Source: Olavius sp. associated proteobacterium Delta 1 (GTDB lineage: Bacteria > Desulfobacterota > Desulfobacteria > Desulfobacterales > JAFDCJ01). From it: a stretch of DNA of 64,000 nucleotides. The notes under the pieces are model-generated. The model was given only the letters and a program-made list of their open reading frames with translations, was not told where the DNA came from and made no database searches. A program made the translations under genes and the position numbers. Below are positions 36,562 through 45,054 of this stretch, in pieces (position 1 is the stretch's first letter; the number at the start of each line of letters is the position of its first letter). The stretch lies in assembly GCA_902749685.1 (NCBI GenBank), contig CACVKW010000363.1:38745-102744 (forward strand), given 5' to 3'.

Positions 36562-36663
36562 TAATTTGATTAAGGATATAGCCGAAATTGGAACATCAGG
36601 TTTAGATTCTAATACCTAAATGACACCTATTTCAATTGCGGTGTGATGGCTTGTGAACAATCC

Positions 36664-36693
36664 TTATTGAAGGCTGCCGGATGCAGTCCAATA
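36664..36693 (+). repeat. 30 bp exact copy of an oleD segment
   Basis: Identical to 24784-24813 inside oleD by direct comparison. It is non-coding here. It marks the right side of the Rhs island. Confidence 0.8.
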
Positions 36694-36712
36694 GTACAGG
36701 GGGCGAGTCAAC

Positions 36713-36757
36713 TACCACCCCTAAAAGGGGTGGCTTGATGAATCCCCTAAAAGGGGG
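36713..36757. terminator. Twin GC-rich hairpins between Rhs gene and thioredoxin gene
   Basis: CCACCCCTAAAAGGGGTGG is a perfect 7 bp stem with a 5 base loop. A second, CCCCTAAAAGGGGG, follows 10 bp on. T-runs are short, so they may act as bidirectional terminators or only as repeats. Confidence 0.5.
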
Positions 36758-36772
36758 TAATTACTTTCTACC

Positions 36773-37381
36773 CTAGCGCGACGCCATCCAATCGGCCTCC
36801 TCACCGGTTTCCGACCATTTTTCCCACCCTGTACGGTAATAATTGATAACCTGTTTTATCTGTTCTCCATTCAGATATCCGACATGAACAAACAGGGTAT
36901 GCCCATCTGGTGAGTAAAATCGGTGCTCCGGTACTGTTTTATACCATAACTTGGCTGCAAGAACCCGTTCCGGAGATAATTGATAGGTACCTGCCCATTG
37001 CCTTGCTGTATCCTGTGTGGCATGATCATTGTACTTATTGCTTTTACCTGTCATTATGGTCAGAAAAACAACCTCATCACCCAGTTCCGCTTCGACTCTC
37101 TTGGTTACCGGCGATTGCTGTTTGCATGCCTTGCACCATGTGGCAGCATACTCCGACCATACGAATTGACCTTCAAAATCGGTCATGTGAACAGGCTCAC
37201 CGAGCGCGTTGGGCCGCGGCTCCTGTGTCCTTCCAGTGGAATACGAATCATCATTCATATTCCCCACTGTATGTTCGAGCCCTTTCATTTTACCCCACGA
37301 CTGTTCAACCGGTCCCTGGTCACGACAGCCTCCCAGTACTAAGAAATAGACGGGAATGAGTAGCCAAAATATTTTTTTCAT
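36773..37381 (-). CDS. Thioredoxin-fold lipoprotein
   Basis: A 202-residue lipoprotein: signal sequence KKIFWLLIPVYFLVLGGC with lipobox LGGC, then a thioredoxin fold with active site TWCKACKQQSP, the following strand VVFLTIMTG and the C-terminal strand TLFVHVGYLNGEQI. The cis-Pro segment appears as KTVPEHRFY. It should act in the periplasm as a thiol-disulfide exchange protein, perhaps in cytochrome c or envelope protein maturation. I start at ATG 37381, preceded by GGGAGGG, rather than the TTG six codons upstream. It is divergent from the Tmc module, whose multiheme cytochrome would need reduced CxxCH thiols; the link is inference. Confidence 0.88.
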   Translation of the reverse strand: MKKIFWLLIPVYFLVLGGCRDQGPVEQSWGKMKGLEHTVGNMNDDSYSTGRTQEPRPNALGEPVHMTDFEGQFVWSEYAATWCKACKQQSPVTKRVEAELGDEVVFLTIMTGKSNKYNDHATQDTARQWAGTYQLSPERVLAAKLWYKTVPEHRFYSPDGHTLFVHVGYLNGEQIKQVINYYRTGWEKWSETGEEADWMASR

Positions 37382-37629
37382 TTCAGGAATCCCTCCCAAT
37401 TAGAGCGTTTGCCGGAAAAACGTTCCGATATTTGTGGTTTTGCCGATTTCTTTGGGTTACTAATAACGATTATGGCCTAATACAAATTATATCGGCCTAA
37501 CTTACCAAAAAGTTAAAGATTCTTTATTCAAAAGCGATGCCTTATCGTTTACTCGATATTGACATATCGTTAAAATTCTGCCAAATACCATCTCTTTGCC
37601 ACAAATCGCCTGAGATAGAGGTAAATTTA

Positions 37630-38283
37630 ATGGATATTTATGAATTAGTACGAGGTCCGTTTGCCTGGATTGCCATTGCCCTTTTCGTTTTGGGCTGCCT
37701 GTACCGCATCGTTTATTTGCTCTATAGCGGCAAAAGAGAGACTGTGCTGGATCCGACAGGAAACACCAAAAATGCGGCTCGGTCCATCCTGCACGGACTG
37801 CTTCCCTTTGGATCCACCTATATGCGCCGGCGGCCGCTTTTTACGATCATATCGTTCATTTTTCATCTCTGTGTCGTCATTCTGCCAATTTTTCTATTGG
37901 CCCATATTGTTTTGTGGTACGAATCCTGGGAAATCCAATGGTGGAGCCTGCCGGATCTGCCGGCGGATCTCATGGCGCTCTGGGTGATCCTGGCCTGCGT
38001 CTATTTTTTGTATCGTCGTCTGACGGTTACTGAGGTTAAGCAGGTTACCCGTCCGGTTGATTACGGATTGCTCTCAATTATATTTTTGACGTTTCTGACC
38101 GGTTTTCTGGCTTACCATCAATGGGGCCCGTACCGGCCGATATTAATTTTGCACATTATTTCGAGCGAGATCCTGCTCGTCATTTTACCGTTTACAAAGC
38201 TGAGCCACATGCTGCTGTTTGCCTTCTCACGAGCCTATATGGGATCTGAATTCGGCAAACATATGAAGGCACGGGACTTTTAA
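37630..38283 (+). CDS. tmcC: TmcC-like membrane cytochrome b subunit
   Basis: A 217-residue integral membrane protein with about five helices (WIAIALFVLGCLYRIVYLL, FTIISFIFHLCVVILPIFLL, MALWVILACVYFLY, GLLSIIFLTFLTGFLAY, IISSEILLVILPFTKLSHM). The His residues in IFHLC and LHIISSE plus KLSHM fit haem b ligands of the NarI/DsrM/HmeC type. With the next two genes it forms a Tmc-like complex, which in sulfate reducers is thought to pass electrons from periplasmic cytochrome c3 across the membrane. Start ATG 37630 with AGAGGTAA upstream; an in-frame ATG at 37537 is less likely. The gene order (C-A-B) differs from the tmcA-B-C-D order known from Desulfovibrio. Confidence 0.8.
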   Translation: MDIYELVRGPFAWIAIALFVLGCLYRIVYLLYSGKRETVLDPTGNTKNAARSILHGLLPFGSTYMRRRPLFTIISFIFHLCVVILPIFLLAHIVLWYESWEIQWWSLPDLPADLMALWVILACVYFLYRRLTVTEVKQVTRPVDYGLLSIIFLTFLTGFLAYHQWGPYRPILILHIISSEILLVILPFTKLSHMLLFAFSRAYMGSEFGKHMKARDF

Positions 38284-38330
38284 ATGAATAGATGAACATC
38301 GAACGTCCAACATTGAATTTTGATTTTAGC
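38283..38330. repeat. Single word-array arm before the cytochrome gene
   Basis: AACATCGAACGTCCAACATTG resembles the AACATCGAA words of other arrays. It creates a false upstream start (ATG 38292) for the cytochrome gene. Confidence 0.5.
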
Positions 38331-38342
38331 GCGAGGCAGGTA

Positions 38343-38759
38343 ATGCAGAATAAGTTTATAGCAAGGTTGTTGCTCATTGGACTGGTTCTCTGGGGTCTGA
38401 CCGCCGGGTTCGATTCGATTGCACAGGAGACAGAGTACATACTGGCGCACCAGGATATTTTCGGCAGGTTGAGACGGCCGCAAGTTAATTTTTCCCATGA
38501 GATTCACTCAGATACACTTGAGGATGAAGGCTGCGGTGTCTGTCATCATGTGCAAGACGACCGGAGCGGCAAACTTGTTTATATCGAAGGTGAAGAGCTC
38601 AGCTGCAAAGAATGCCACGTTCAACGGAAAGAAAATCAAATTCCGGCCTTGCGGGAAGCCTATCACGGAAACTGCACGGTCTGCCATCGTCAGTTGATAA
38701 AAGCTGGCAAACCAAAGACCGGACCGACCACCTGCGGCGGTTGTCATATCAAGCAATAG
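38343..38759 (+). CDS. tmcA: Tetraheme cytochrome c3-type protein (TmcA-like)
   Basis: A 138-residue secreted protein with a signal peptide (LLLIGLVLWGLTAGFDSIAQ) and four CxxCH haem c motifs: CGVCH, CKECH, CTVCH and CGGCH. Several upstream His (FSHEIH, CHH, AYHGN) can serve as distal ligands, as in type II cytochrome c3. It is the periplasmic electron donor or acceptor of the Tmc-like complex and probably links hydrogenases or formate dehydrogenases to it. The ATG at 38343 follows GAGGCAGG; the frame opens earlier at 38292 but that part is repeat-derived. The next gene starts nine bases after its stop. Confidence 0.9.
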   Translation: MQNKFIARLLLIGLVLWGLTAGFDSIAQETEYILAHQDIFGRLRRPQVNFSHEIHSDTLEDEGCGVCHHVQDDRSGKLVYIEGEELSCKECHVQRKENQIPALREAYHGNCTVCHRQLIKAGKPKTGPTTCGGCHIKQ

Positions 38760-38768
38760 AAGGAACGT

Positions 38769-40124
38769 ATGGAACAAGACGATAAGCAAATTGAAAATAA
38801 AGAATCTGCCCCGAAACCGGTAGGCGGCCAGGTCGTTGAGCCTGACACGCAATTGAGTGTCATGCGGCAGGCTTTGAAAAAAAACCGTAATCGCCAAATC
38901 CAGTTTATGCTTAACAGCTGTGTGAATTGCGGGTTGTGTGCTGAGTCCTGCCACTATTACTGCGCCGATGGTAACAGCGAAGTAATACCGGCCAATAAGA
39001 TTAAAAAGCTTTCCAGAGTGCTGCAAAAATATTTCCACCCGGTAAAATCACGGCTGCCGGGATTCCAGGAAATTGGCCAACCGGATGAACAGATGATCAG
39101 TGAACTTTACCGGGCGGCGTACGAAAATTGTACCATGTGCGGCAAATGCGCGCTGACCTGCCCGATGGGCATCAATACCGGCGAGATTCTGTACCTGGCG
39201 CGGGCCATGCTGTGCAGCATCGGGCGCCTGCCGTCCGGGCTGGTGCACCCGGTGGAGACGGCTTTTGAAGTCGGGAATTATCTGGGATTGTCAACCGAAG
39301 ATTTTGTTGAAAACATCGAATGGTTTGCCGAAGAGATGGGCGATGAAATGGAAGACGAAAATTTTTCGATCTCCGTCGACAAACAAAATGCGGAAATCCT
39401 GTACATTCCCCACCCTCTGGAGGCCCGCGACCTGCCGTTTCTGATGATGAACGCCATCAAAATACTGCATTGTGCCGGTGAAAATTATACGCTCTCGTCT
39501 TATGATTTCGATACGGTGAATTACGCTTATTACCAGGGCAGCAAAGAGAATATGATGCAAATTTCCCAGCGCGTGCTGGATGCCAGGGAAAAACTCCAGG
39601 CCAAAAACATTGCCCTGGCTCCTTGCGGCCATGGCTATCGTGTATTGCGCTGGGAGGTGGAAAAATATCAGGGCAAACCGTTTACGTTTCCACCGGTCCT
39701 GTCAATTGTTGAGCTCATCGACCGTTACAACCGTCAGGGACGCATCAAGCTTGAAAAAGACAAGTTCGATGGTCCGATTACCTATCATGATCCCTGCAAT
39801 ATCGCCCGTCGCGGCGGGGTCCTGCAGGCGCCCAGAAACGTCATCAATGCCCTGACTTCCAATTTTGTCGAAATGCAGCCCCATGGCCCCCGCAATTATT
39901 GTTGCGGCGGCGGCGGCGGGCTGGCATCCACCGGTGATTTCGGCCAGCTGCGGATTAAAGCGGGCCAGAAAAAAGCCGATCAAATCCGTCAAACCGGTGC
40001 CAAAATCGTGGCCACAAATTGCTTCAATTGCATGACTCAGATACGCGATCTGAGCAAAGCCTATGATCTGGGCATTGAGGTCAAAAGCATTGTCGAGTTG
40101 ACGGCGGAATCATTGATATTGTGA
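38769..40124 (+). CDS. tmcB: TmcB-like Fe-S protein with CCG domains (HdrD-like)
   Basis: A 451-residue cytoplasmic Fe-S protein. Two 4Fe-4S motifs of the ferredoxin type (CVNCGLCAESC near residue 54, CTMCGKCALTCP near 123) are followed by two CCG (cysteine-rich) domains with APCGHGYR, HDPCNIARR, NYCCGGGGG and TNCFNCMTQ, as in HdrD and DsrK. In HdrD-like proteins the CCG cysteines hold a special cluster for disulfide chemistry. With the cytochrome b and c3 genes it makes a transmembrane redox complex. The gene is nine bases after tmcA and preceded by GGAACG. The exact cytoplasmic partner is unknown. Confidence 0.88.
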   Translation: MEQDDKQIENKESAPKPVGGQVVEPDTQLSVMRQALKKNRNRQIQFMLNSCVNCGLCAESCHYYCADGNSEVIPANKIKKLSRVLQKYFHPVKSRLPGFQEIGQPDEQMISELYRAAYENCTMCGKCALTCPMGINTGEILYLARAMLCSIGRLPSGLVHPVETAFEVGNYLGLSTEDFVENIEWFAEEMGDEMEDENFSISVDKQNAEILYIPHPLEARDLPFLMMNAIKILHCAGENYTLSSYDFDTVNYAYYQGSKENMMQISQRVLDAREKLQAKNIALAPCGHGYRVLRWEVEKYQGKPFTFPPVLSIVELIDRYNRQGRIKLEKDKFDGPITYHDPCNIARRGGVLQAPRNVINALTSNFVEMQPHGPRNYCCGGGGGLASTGDFGQLRIKAGQKKADQIRQTGAKIVATNCFNCMTQIRDLSKAYDLGIEVKSIVELTAESLIL

Positions 40125-40761
40125 AGGTTTAGGGAACGATAAAATCCTGCGCGCTATTATGGGAGATCGTGCCCATAAGAATTGAAGGAATGAAAAGCGA
40201 ACCGCAGAGCAGCAGAATATCGAATATCGAATGTCGAAGGGTGGAATCGCTTCACTCTAACTTAAGAAAAACCCGGAGCGATGAATCGATTCGTGATTCT
40301 GCACTTTGAGCTTCCCCATAATTGGGTGCAGGAGAAGTGCCACAGCGGATCAATTGCCCAGCAATATGATTCGCTACTTTTGTTTTGGGCAAGCATTCAG
40401 CCATGTGAATAATTCAAACAGCAAAATCGATTGACCGTTCTTCAAGATCATAGGTTATGTTTTCATTTTCCTCAGTCATCCGTTGTTTCCTTTTCAACCA
40501 TCTGACAAAATCATAAAACGATATTCTAGCCGCAGAACCAAGGAAAAATGAAACGCAAATAGTCTTAGGATGGTTTTGCTCCGTTCTGTCATATTAAAAT
40601 AGATAGAATTCCTTCCTTCGACATTCGTTATTCGATATTCGATATTCTGCGGTTCGCTTTTCCCTGTATACTGCGGTTCGCTGTTCAACCCGGATGCCGA
40701 CCGGCTAAATCGGCTGGACTGACACCTTATACCTTACACCTTAAACCTATTCTATCCTTTC
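40125..40761. other. 637 bp non-coding region dominated by an inverted word-array pair
   Basis: TTATGGG/CCCATAA (40157-40178) forms a 7 bp stem shortly after the tmcB stop, without a T-run. The rest is the 40190-40750 array plus unassigned sequence. No gene is seen; both flanking genes end here. Confidence 0.55.
40190..40750. repeat. Large inverted pair of word arrays (clearest example)
   Basis: Left arm 40193-40245: AAAAGCGAACCGCAGA, then GAATATCGAATATCGAAT, then GTCGAAGGGTGGAAT. Right arm 40606-40665 has the reverse complement of the same three phrases in reverse order. Farther on are ACCTTATACCTTACACC words (40721-40745) that match the ends of the 3384 element. Confidence 0.85.
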
Positions 40762-42069
40762 CTATCCGATCACCGAAAAGCTGGATTCCCGGTTGATCTC
40801 CCGCAGTCGCGAAAACGACCCTAAGTTCAGCTGCCGTTTAATATACTGCAGAGAATATTGAACCGGGTCATTGTCGTGGTCATGCCCGGCTTCTACCTTT
40901 TCGATGAGATAGGCCATCATGGCGCCGGCAACCGGGGCATTCTTATATTGATTTCCGGACGTTCCCACCGCCATATAAAATCCGGGCAAATCGGACCGGT
41001 CATATATTGGAATCCAATCATCGGCACAGTCGTAGAGATCCACGACACCCTGCATCGTGTTTGGAATCCGCAAACTGACAATGCGCTGGGCCTCCCGCAT
41101 GACTTGCGTTTTCCACTGTTGGGTAAAATTTTTATTGTATCGGTCGGGATCCTCGATCCACTCAAGGATATCACAGTCCGGATCCTCAGACCCGATGAGG
41201 ACATGATTGCCCACTTCCGGTCTGGAATAGCAGCCGATATCCCCATCGGATATCAATGGTGCCGCAGCTTCGTAATCAAGGCCTGCGGGCGCGGGAGCGT
41301 GGGCCACCTCCTGACGCAGCGCCCGGGTTTTGATGTTCATGCCGTTTTCGACCCCTGCCAGCCGGTTGATGATAAATGAGTGGGGACCGGCCACATTGAT
41401 CACAATCGGTGCATCGATTTCAGTACCGTCTTTGAGTACAATTCCGGCAACCCGGCCGTTCATCTTCCGGATATCAACGATCTGAGCATTAAACAGGAAT
41501 TCGCCGCCCTTGGCTTCGGTCGCCACCTGGACGTTGTGGGTGGAGAGCATGGGATCAGAAATGTACCCCGACTCGGGGATGAAAATTGCCCCCGCGACCC
41601 GGCCGCCGGTCGGTTGGCCGAATTCTGCGTGTTGCGCCAGTTTGGGCGGCCCGTATTGATGTGTATCCAGAAACGGAAACTTTTCCTGCATGCCGTCCGG
41701 GGTCAATTCCTCATATTCGACGCCCAGTTCTTCCATACTGGTCATGACAGTTTTCAGGTATTTGTTCTTCTCAGTTTTAGTGACCAGGCAACCGGTATTG
41801 ATGTATTGAACCATTCCAGTCTCATCTATGGTTTCCAGATATTTTTCCCAGTCAAGCCAATAGAAATATCCTTCGCGCGCCATGGCAACCCCGTCGGGAG
41901 TTGAGTAATGGAGCCGAATTACCGCGCATGAATTGGATGTCGATCCGTGTCCGGCAGCACCCAGTTTGTCCACGTTTAAGGTTTTATAACCTTTTTTTGA
42001 CAGCTCAAAGGCAATACAGCACCCGATTATGCCGGCGCCAATGATAATGGCATCATACTTTTTGGTCAT
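40762..42069 (-). CDS. FAD-dependent oxidoreductase of the DAO (glycine/sarcosine oxidase) family
   Basis: A 435-residue flavoprotein with the dinucleotide-binding motif AIIIGAGIIGCCIAFEL and the acidic residue in TLNVDK. Its layout, with GHGSTSNSCAVIRLHYS near residue 40 and a C-terminal GFYMAVGTSGNQYKNAP, fits the DAO superfamily that oxidises the C-N bond of amino acids such as sarcosine, dimethylglycine or glycine. No signal peptide, so cytoplasmic. Start ATG 42069 has GGAGAT six bases upstream. It is a single gene with repeats on both sides. Substrate not predictable. Confidence 0.88.
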   Translation of the reverse strand: MTKKYDAIIIGAGIIGCCIAFELSKKGYKTLNVDKLGAAGHGSTSNSCAVIRLHYSTPDGVAMAREGYFYWLDWEKYLETIDETGMVQYINTGCLVTKTEKNKYLKTVMTSMEELGVEYEELTPDGMQEKFPFLDTHQYGPPKLAQHAEFGQPTGGRVAGAIFIPESGYISDPMLSTHNVQVATEAKGGEFLFNAQIVDIRKMNGRVAGIVLKDGTEIDAPIVINVAGPHSFIINRLAGVENGMNIKTRALRQEVAHAPAPAGLDYEAAAPLISDGDIGCYSRPEVGNHVLIGSEDPDCDILEWIEDPDRYNKNFTQQWKTQVMREAQRIVSLRIPNTMQGVVDLYDCADDWIPIYDRSDLPGFYMAVGTSGNQYKNAPVAGAMMAYLIEKVEAGHDHDNDPVQYSLQYIKRQLNLGSFSRLREINRESSFSVIG

Positions 42070-42605
42070 CTTTAAATCTCCTTGATTTTAACCGTTCAGG
42101 AGTTCTGATACCCATGATCGTGGCTAAAAGCCACTCCCACCTGTATCTATTCACCGGTGAACGCTTGGCATTATTTTAATCGCCTATAACTATAATCCAA
42201 ATGTATTTTTGTCAATTCCGGAGTATTTAATGGCACAGCGTTTAATATGTTAAATAAACAGAAATTACCGGATTATTTGGATTATTTGTAGACTATTTTT
42301 TCGGTGAGGCGTCTATCAGATCAAAACATCGAAAGGCGGTTTTCGAAATCACAAAAATAATCATCATCACAAAAAAAGGCGAACAAACATATCTATCGAC
42401 TCATGCATAATCCCGGACAGAAACATCGGGGTTATCGATAATGAATAAATAATTAACAAGCTGTCATGATAGGGGGGTCCGGGGATTAAGGCTGGGATCA
42501 GATGTTCAGTTAAGTAAACATAGACAAGACCATGCGAAGTGAGTATTATAAAATCCAGAACGCTGCCAAGGCATTGCGTCGCGACCAAAAAAACATCACC
42601 TTAAT
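42070..42605. other. 536 bp region upstream of the sigma/caspase cluster
   Basis: Contains a REP-like palindrome at 42116-42141 and AT-rich sequence. The promoter of the 17 kb cluster is expected here, but I see no confident -35/-10 pair. A 73-codon minus-strand frame at 42367-42588 has no gene-like features. Confidence 0.5.
42116..42141. repeat. REP-like palindrome
   Basis: GTGGCTAAAAGCCACTCCCA matches a common class of bacterial REP sequences (GCGGCT...AGCCGCTCCCACC). A second copy is at 46035-46061. Confidence 0.6.
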
Positions 42606-43226
42606 ATGGCGCCATCAGATAATACTACCACGATCCCGGACACCTCCGCGCAGCTGCTCTCCCTGGTTAATCAAGCCCGGGAGGGAAATCGATCCGCTTT
42701 AACGCAGCTTGCCGATCGGTTTCAGCAAGATATTTTCCGAATGGTTTTTTATCGCATTCGGTCAAGGGTGGACGCCGAGGACATTACTCAGGATGTATTC
42801 CTGAAGGCTTTTCAGAAAATTTCAAGCGTCAAGGATGCGGCAAAATTCCGTGGCTGGCTTTTCAGTATCGCATTGAACCGAATCCGGGATTTTCAGCGTA
42901 AAAAACGATTTCGCTCCCTGTTTAAAAATGAAGATGAAAATATTGAATCTCATCCAATCGAAAAAGCAGACAGTGATCAGCCGGAAGCTTTGGAGCAGGT
43001 ATTGAGAAAAGATTTTTGGCGACAGATCGGGTTGATCCTGAAAAAACTGCCGACCATGGAGCGCGAAGTGTTTCTATTGAGATTTTTTGATCATCTCAGC
43101 ATCAAGGAAATTGCCGGCGTTTTGAAAAAAAATGAAAGCACGGTTAAAACCCATCTATACCGGGCTCTGGCAAAATTTAAAAAAGAACCTGCCATGCGCC
43201 AATTGCTAAATGAGGTTAACCAATGA
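42606..43226 (+). CDS. ECF-type RNA polymerase sigma factor
   Basis: A 206-residue sigma-70 family protein of the ECF size. Region 2 lies near residues 38-100 (RSRVDAEDITQDVFLKAF and FRGWLFSIALNRIRDFQRKK). Region 4 lies near 140-195 (LPTMEREVFLLRFFDHLSI, then the helix-turn-helix KEIAGVLKKNESTVKTHLYR). It overlaps the next gene, an anti-sigma-like protein, by four bases (ATGA), the usual cotranslated sigma/anti-sigma arrangement. It is the first of the 17 kb one-strand cluster and is the natural candidate for its own regulator. Start ATG 42606; no strong ribosome site. Confidence 0.92.
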   Translation: MAPSDNTTTIPDTSAQLLSLVNQAREGNRSALTQLADRFQQDIFRMVFYRIRSRVDAEDITQDVFLKAFQKISSVKDAAKFRGWLFSIALNRIRDFQRKKRFRSLFKNEDENIESHPIEKADSDQPEALEQVLRKDFWRQIGLILKKLPTMEREVFLLRFFDHLSIKEIAGVLKKNESTVKTHLYRALAKFKKEPAMRQLLNEVNQ

Positions 43227-43738
43227 AATCGGGAAACATGCAACATCTAGATGAGGAGCAGCTTGTCCAGGCGGTTGTCGACGTGACCGATCTGCCGGAA
43301 TCCCTGCAAACTCACCTGGCCGAATGCGGTCAGTGCCTGGACGGCAAGAACAGCTTTGAACTTGAGATGATAAAACTCGGCCAAAAAGCTGAGCAGTTTG
43401 CGCCGCAACCGCAGAGACGGATCATATTGCCGGTACAAAAATCCAAAAAACCATTCTGGAATTTGTTGGATTGGCGCAATCTGATTGCCGCTGCCGCGAC
43501 CGTCACAGCAGTGTTTATCCTGGTCTGGGGAACAAACATGGTGCGCAATCTAGCTGAACCGGGATCGGAAATCTTGACGGCGGAAATGGCAGAAGCGAAA
43601 AAACTGATGTCGGAAGTCAACACTCTTGTTGACAACGCGCTGCCACCATTTTATTTAGTACTTTCAGGTGAAATAAATGCGGATTACGAGGAAGAATTTT
43701 ACCAATTTCTGATTCCAAGCGTTGAAGACAAAACCTGA
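43223..43738 (+). CDS. Anti-sigma factor, zinc-finger membrane protein
   Basis: A 171-residue protein with an N-terminal HxxxCxxC motif (THLAECGQC) as in zinc anti-sigma (ZAS) domains, a membrane helix (LIAAAATVTAVFILVWG) near residue 90, and a short periplasmic domain. By position it should hold the upstream ECF sigma factor at the membrane until a periplasmic signal releases it. The gene overlaps the sigma gene by four bases. A later start at 43238 is possible. The function is inferred from order and domain. Confidence 0.8.
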   Translation: MKSGNMQHLDEEQLVQAVVDVTDLPESLQTHLAECGQCLDGKNSFELEMIKLGQKAEQFAPQPQRRIILPVQKSKKPFWNLLDWRNLIAAAATVTAVFILVWGTNMVRNLAEPGSEILTAEMAEAKKLMSEVNTLVDNALPPFYLVLSGEINADYEEEFYQFLIPSVEDKT

Positions 43739-43770
43739 ACCTCTGACCGAGGGAAGAAAGGGGCTTCATT

Positions 43771-44178
43771 ATGGTAAGAAACATATCCAGTGTCATTTTG
43801 CTGATCATTTATCTGATTGCACCGGTGATTGCAGCGGGCCAGGACGTCCCTGCCGGAAAGTGGTGGTATAACCCCAAGATACAAAAAAATTTGGATTTGA
43901 GCAAAAAAGAAGTCGCTAAGCTCGACCAGCTATTTGCCAACAGCCGCCGCAAGCTTATCAAATTAAAATCTGAAGTAGAAAATGAGCAATTTGAACTGGA
44001 TCAACTTCTCGGCCAAAAAAAAGTAAACGATGCCAAGGTTAAAAAACAATTTCAGAAACTTGAAAAAGCCCGCAATAAGCTTGCCAATGAACGCCTGCAA
44101 TTTGTGATCGGCGTCCGAAACCTTCTTGGCCCCGACCGTTTTCAGCAGCTCAAATCCAACTATAAAAATTGGCAATAG
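43771..44178 (+). CDS. Spy/CpxP-like periplasmic protein
   Basis: A 135-residue secreted protein: signal peptide SSVILLIIYLIAPVIAAGQ, then a long basic helical region (KEVAKLDQLFANSRRKLIKL) with heptad-like spacing, and a C-terminal LLGPDRFQQLKS that resembles the LTxxQ motif of the Spy/CpxP/CnrX group. Such proteins act as periplasmic chaperones or sensors that control envelope-stress sigma systems. In this place, after a sigma/anti-sigma pair, a sensor role is a reasonable inference. Start ATG 43771 has GAGGGAAGAAAGG upstream. Confidence 0.75.
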   Translation: MVRNISSVILLIIYLIAPVIAAGQDVPAGKWWYNPKIQKNLDLSKKEVAKLDQLFANSRRKLIKLKSEVENEQFELDQLLGQKKVNDAKVKKQFQKLEKARNKLANERLQFVIGVRNLLGPDRFQQLKSNYKNWQ

Positions 44179-44203
44179 ACAGGTGTTGGTATTCTATTGA
44201 ATA

Positions 44204-44956
44204 ATGATGAAACCGGAGCAAATCCTCGCTTCGAGCGACATTCTGGATAAAATAGAATCCGTTTGCAGGCGACATTTCTACGCTGAAAACGACCGCAACG
44301 AGTGCTACATCTTTGTACTGGACAGTCTCAAGGCCGATAACTATAAGCGGTTGAGGGCCTTTAAAGGCCAAAGCAAACTGACTACCTATCTTTATTCCCT
44401 GGTTAACTCCCTGGCTATCGATTTCCGACGCAAAAGATACGGCCGCCGGCGCATCCCCACCGCAGTTGTAACACTTGGCAAATGGGCTGAAGCCGTCTAT
44501 CGACTGGTGTGCTGGCAAAATTTTTCCGTTGATGATGCCTATGATTTTTTGCAGGTCGACGGGCTTTTTAGCGGCAGTTATGAGCAATTCCAGCAAGCGA
44601 TCGTGCCGATCCAAAAGGCCCCCTGCCGGCAAAACCCCAGCTTTATGACGATGGATGATTGCGGCGGCGGCGCTTCGCAGAAAATGAAGGATTCCGGCTC
44701 CAATCCGTTGGAAACATTGATTAAAAAGCTTAACCGGCAAAGGCGAATCGAGGCCGTTAAGGTTATTCGTGAGACGACCGACAGTCTGCCCGAAAATGAT
44801 CAGCTTCTGGTCAGGCTTGTATATGGATCAGATCATCCGGTGCGCGTAGCGGCGAAAGTTATCGACCTTTCAGCCTCCGCCGCCCGCAGACGATTGAAGG
44901 GACTATTGATAAAATACAGGGAAAATCTGCTGGCAGCGGGCATCCGCGAACTGTAA
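44204..44956 (+). CDS. Second sigma-70-like factor, divergent
   Basis: A 250-residue protein. Its region 2 pattern is RAFKGQSKLTTYLYSLVNS followed by LAIDFRRKRYGRRR, close to ECF core-binding and -10 recognition helices. C-terminally, LPENDQLLVRLVYGSDHPVR and AAKVIDLSASAARRRLKGLL look like a region 4 helix-turn-helix. The two parts are separated by about 90 residues, longer than in ordinary ECF factors, and GGGASQKMKD suggests a flexible linker. It starts 26 bp after the Spy-like gene and precedes an anti-sigma-like gene, so it repeats the arrangement of the first pair. The divergence leaves open that it is a regulator rather than a working sigma factor. Confidence 0.75.
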   Translation: MMKPEQILASSDILDKIESVCRRHFYAENDRNECYIFVLDSLKADNYKRLRAFKGQSKLTTYLYSLVNSLAIDFRRKRYGRRRIPTAVVTLGKWAEAVYRLVCWQNFSVDDAYDFLQVDGLFSGSYEQFQQAIVPIQKAPCRQNPSFMTMDDCGGGASQKMKDSGSNPLETLIKKLNRQRRIEAVKVIRETTDSLPENDQLLVRLVYGSDHPVRVAAKVIDLSASAARRRLKGLLIKYRENLLAAGIREL

Positions 44957-44967
44957 TTTGTCCGTCT

Positions 44968-44990
44968 AATTACTCTGCCCTGAAAAATTA
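44968..44990 (+). repeat. Gene-boundary motif copy
   Basis: TAATTACTCTGCCCTGAAAA, shortly after the sigma stop at 44956. It is preceded by TGTCCGTC, which also precedes the copy at 46179. Confidence 0.6.
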
Positions 44991-45054
44991 ATTTTTCGGG
45001 TCTGAAGAATACAGATTAGTAGCTTAAATTAAATAAAGAAAATATCATAAAAAA

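Noticed and set aside
40190..40750. CRISPR array
   Set aside because: Words are 7-9 bp, degenerate and lack unique spacers of constant length; no cas genes in the window.
42367..42588. 73-codon minus-strand ORF upstream of the sigma gene
   Set aside because: Poor codon pattern, no ribosome site and no recognisable motif; it lies in the expected promoter region of the cluster.
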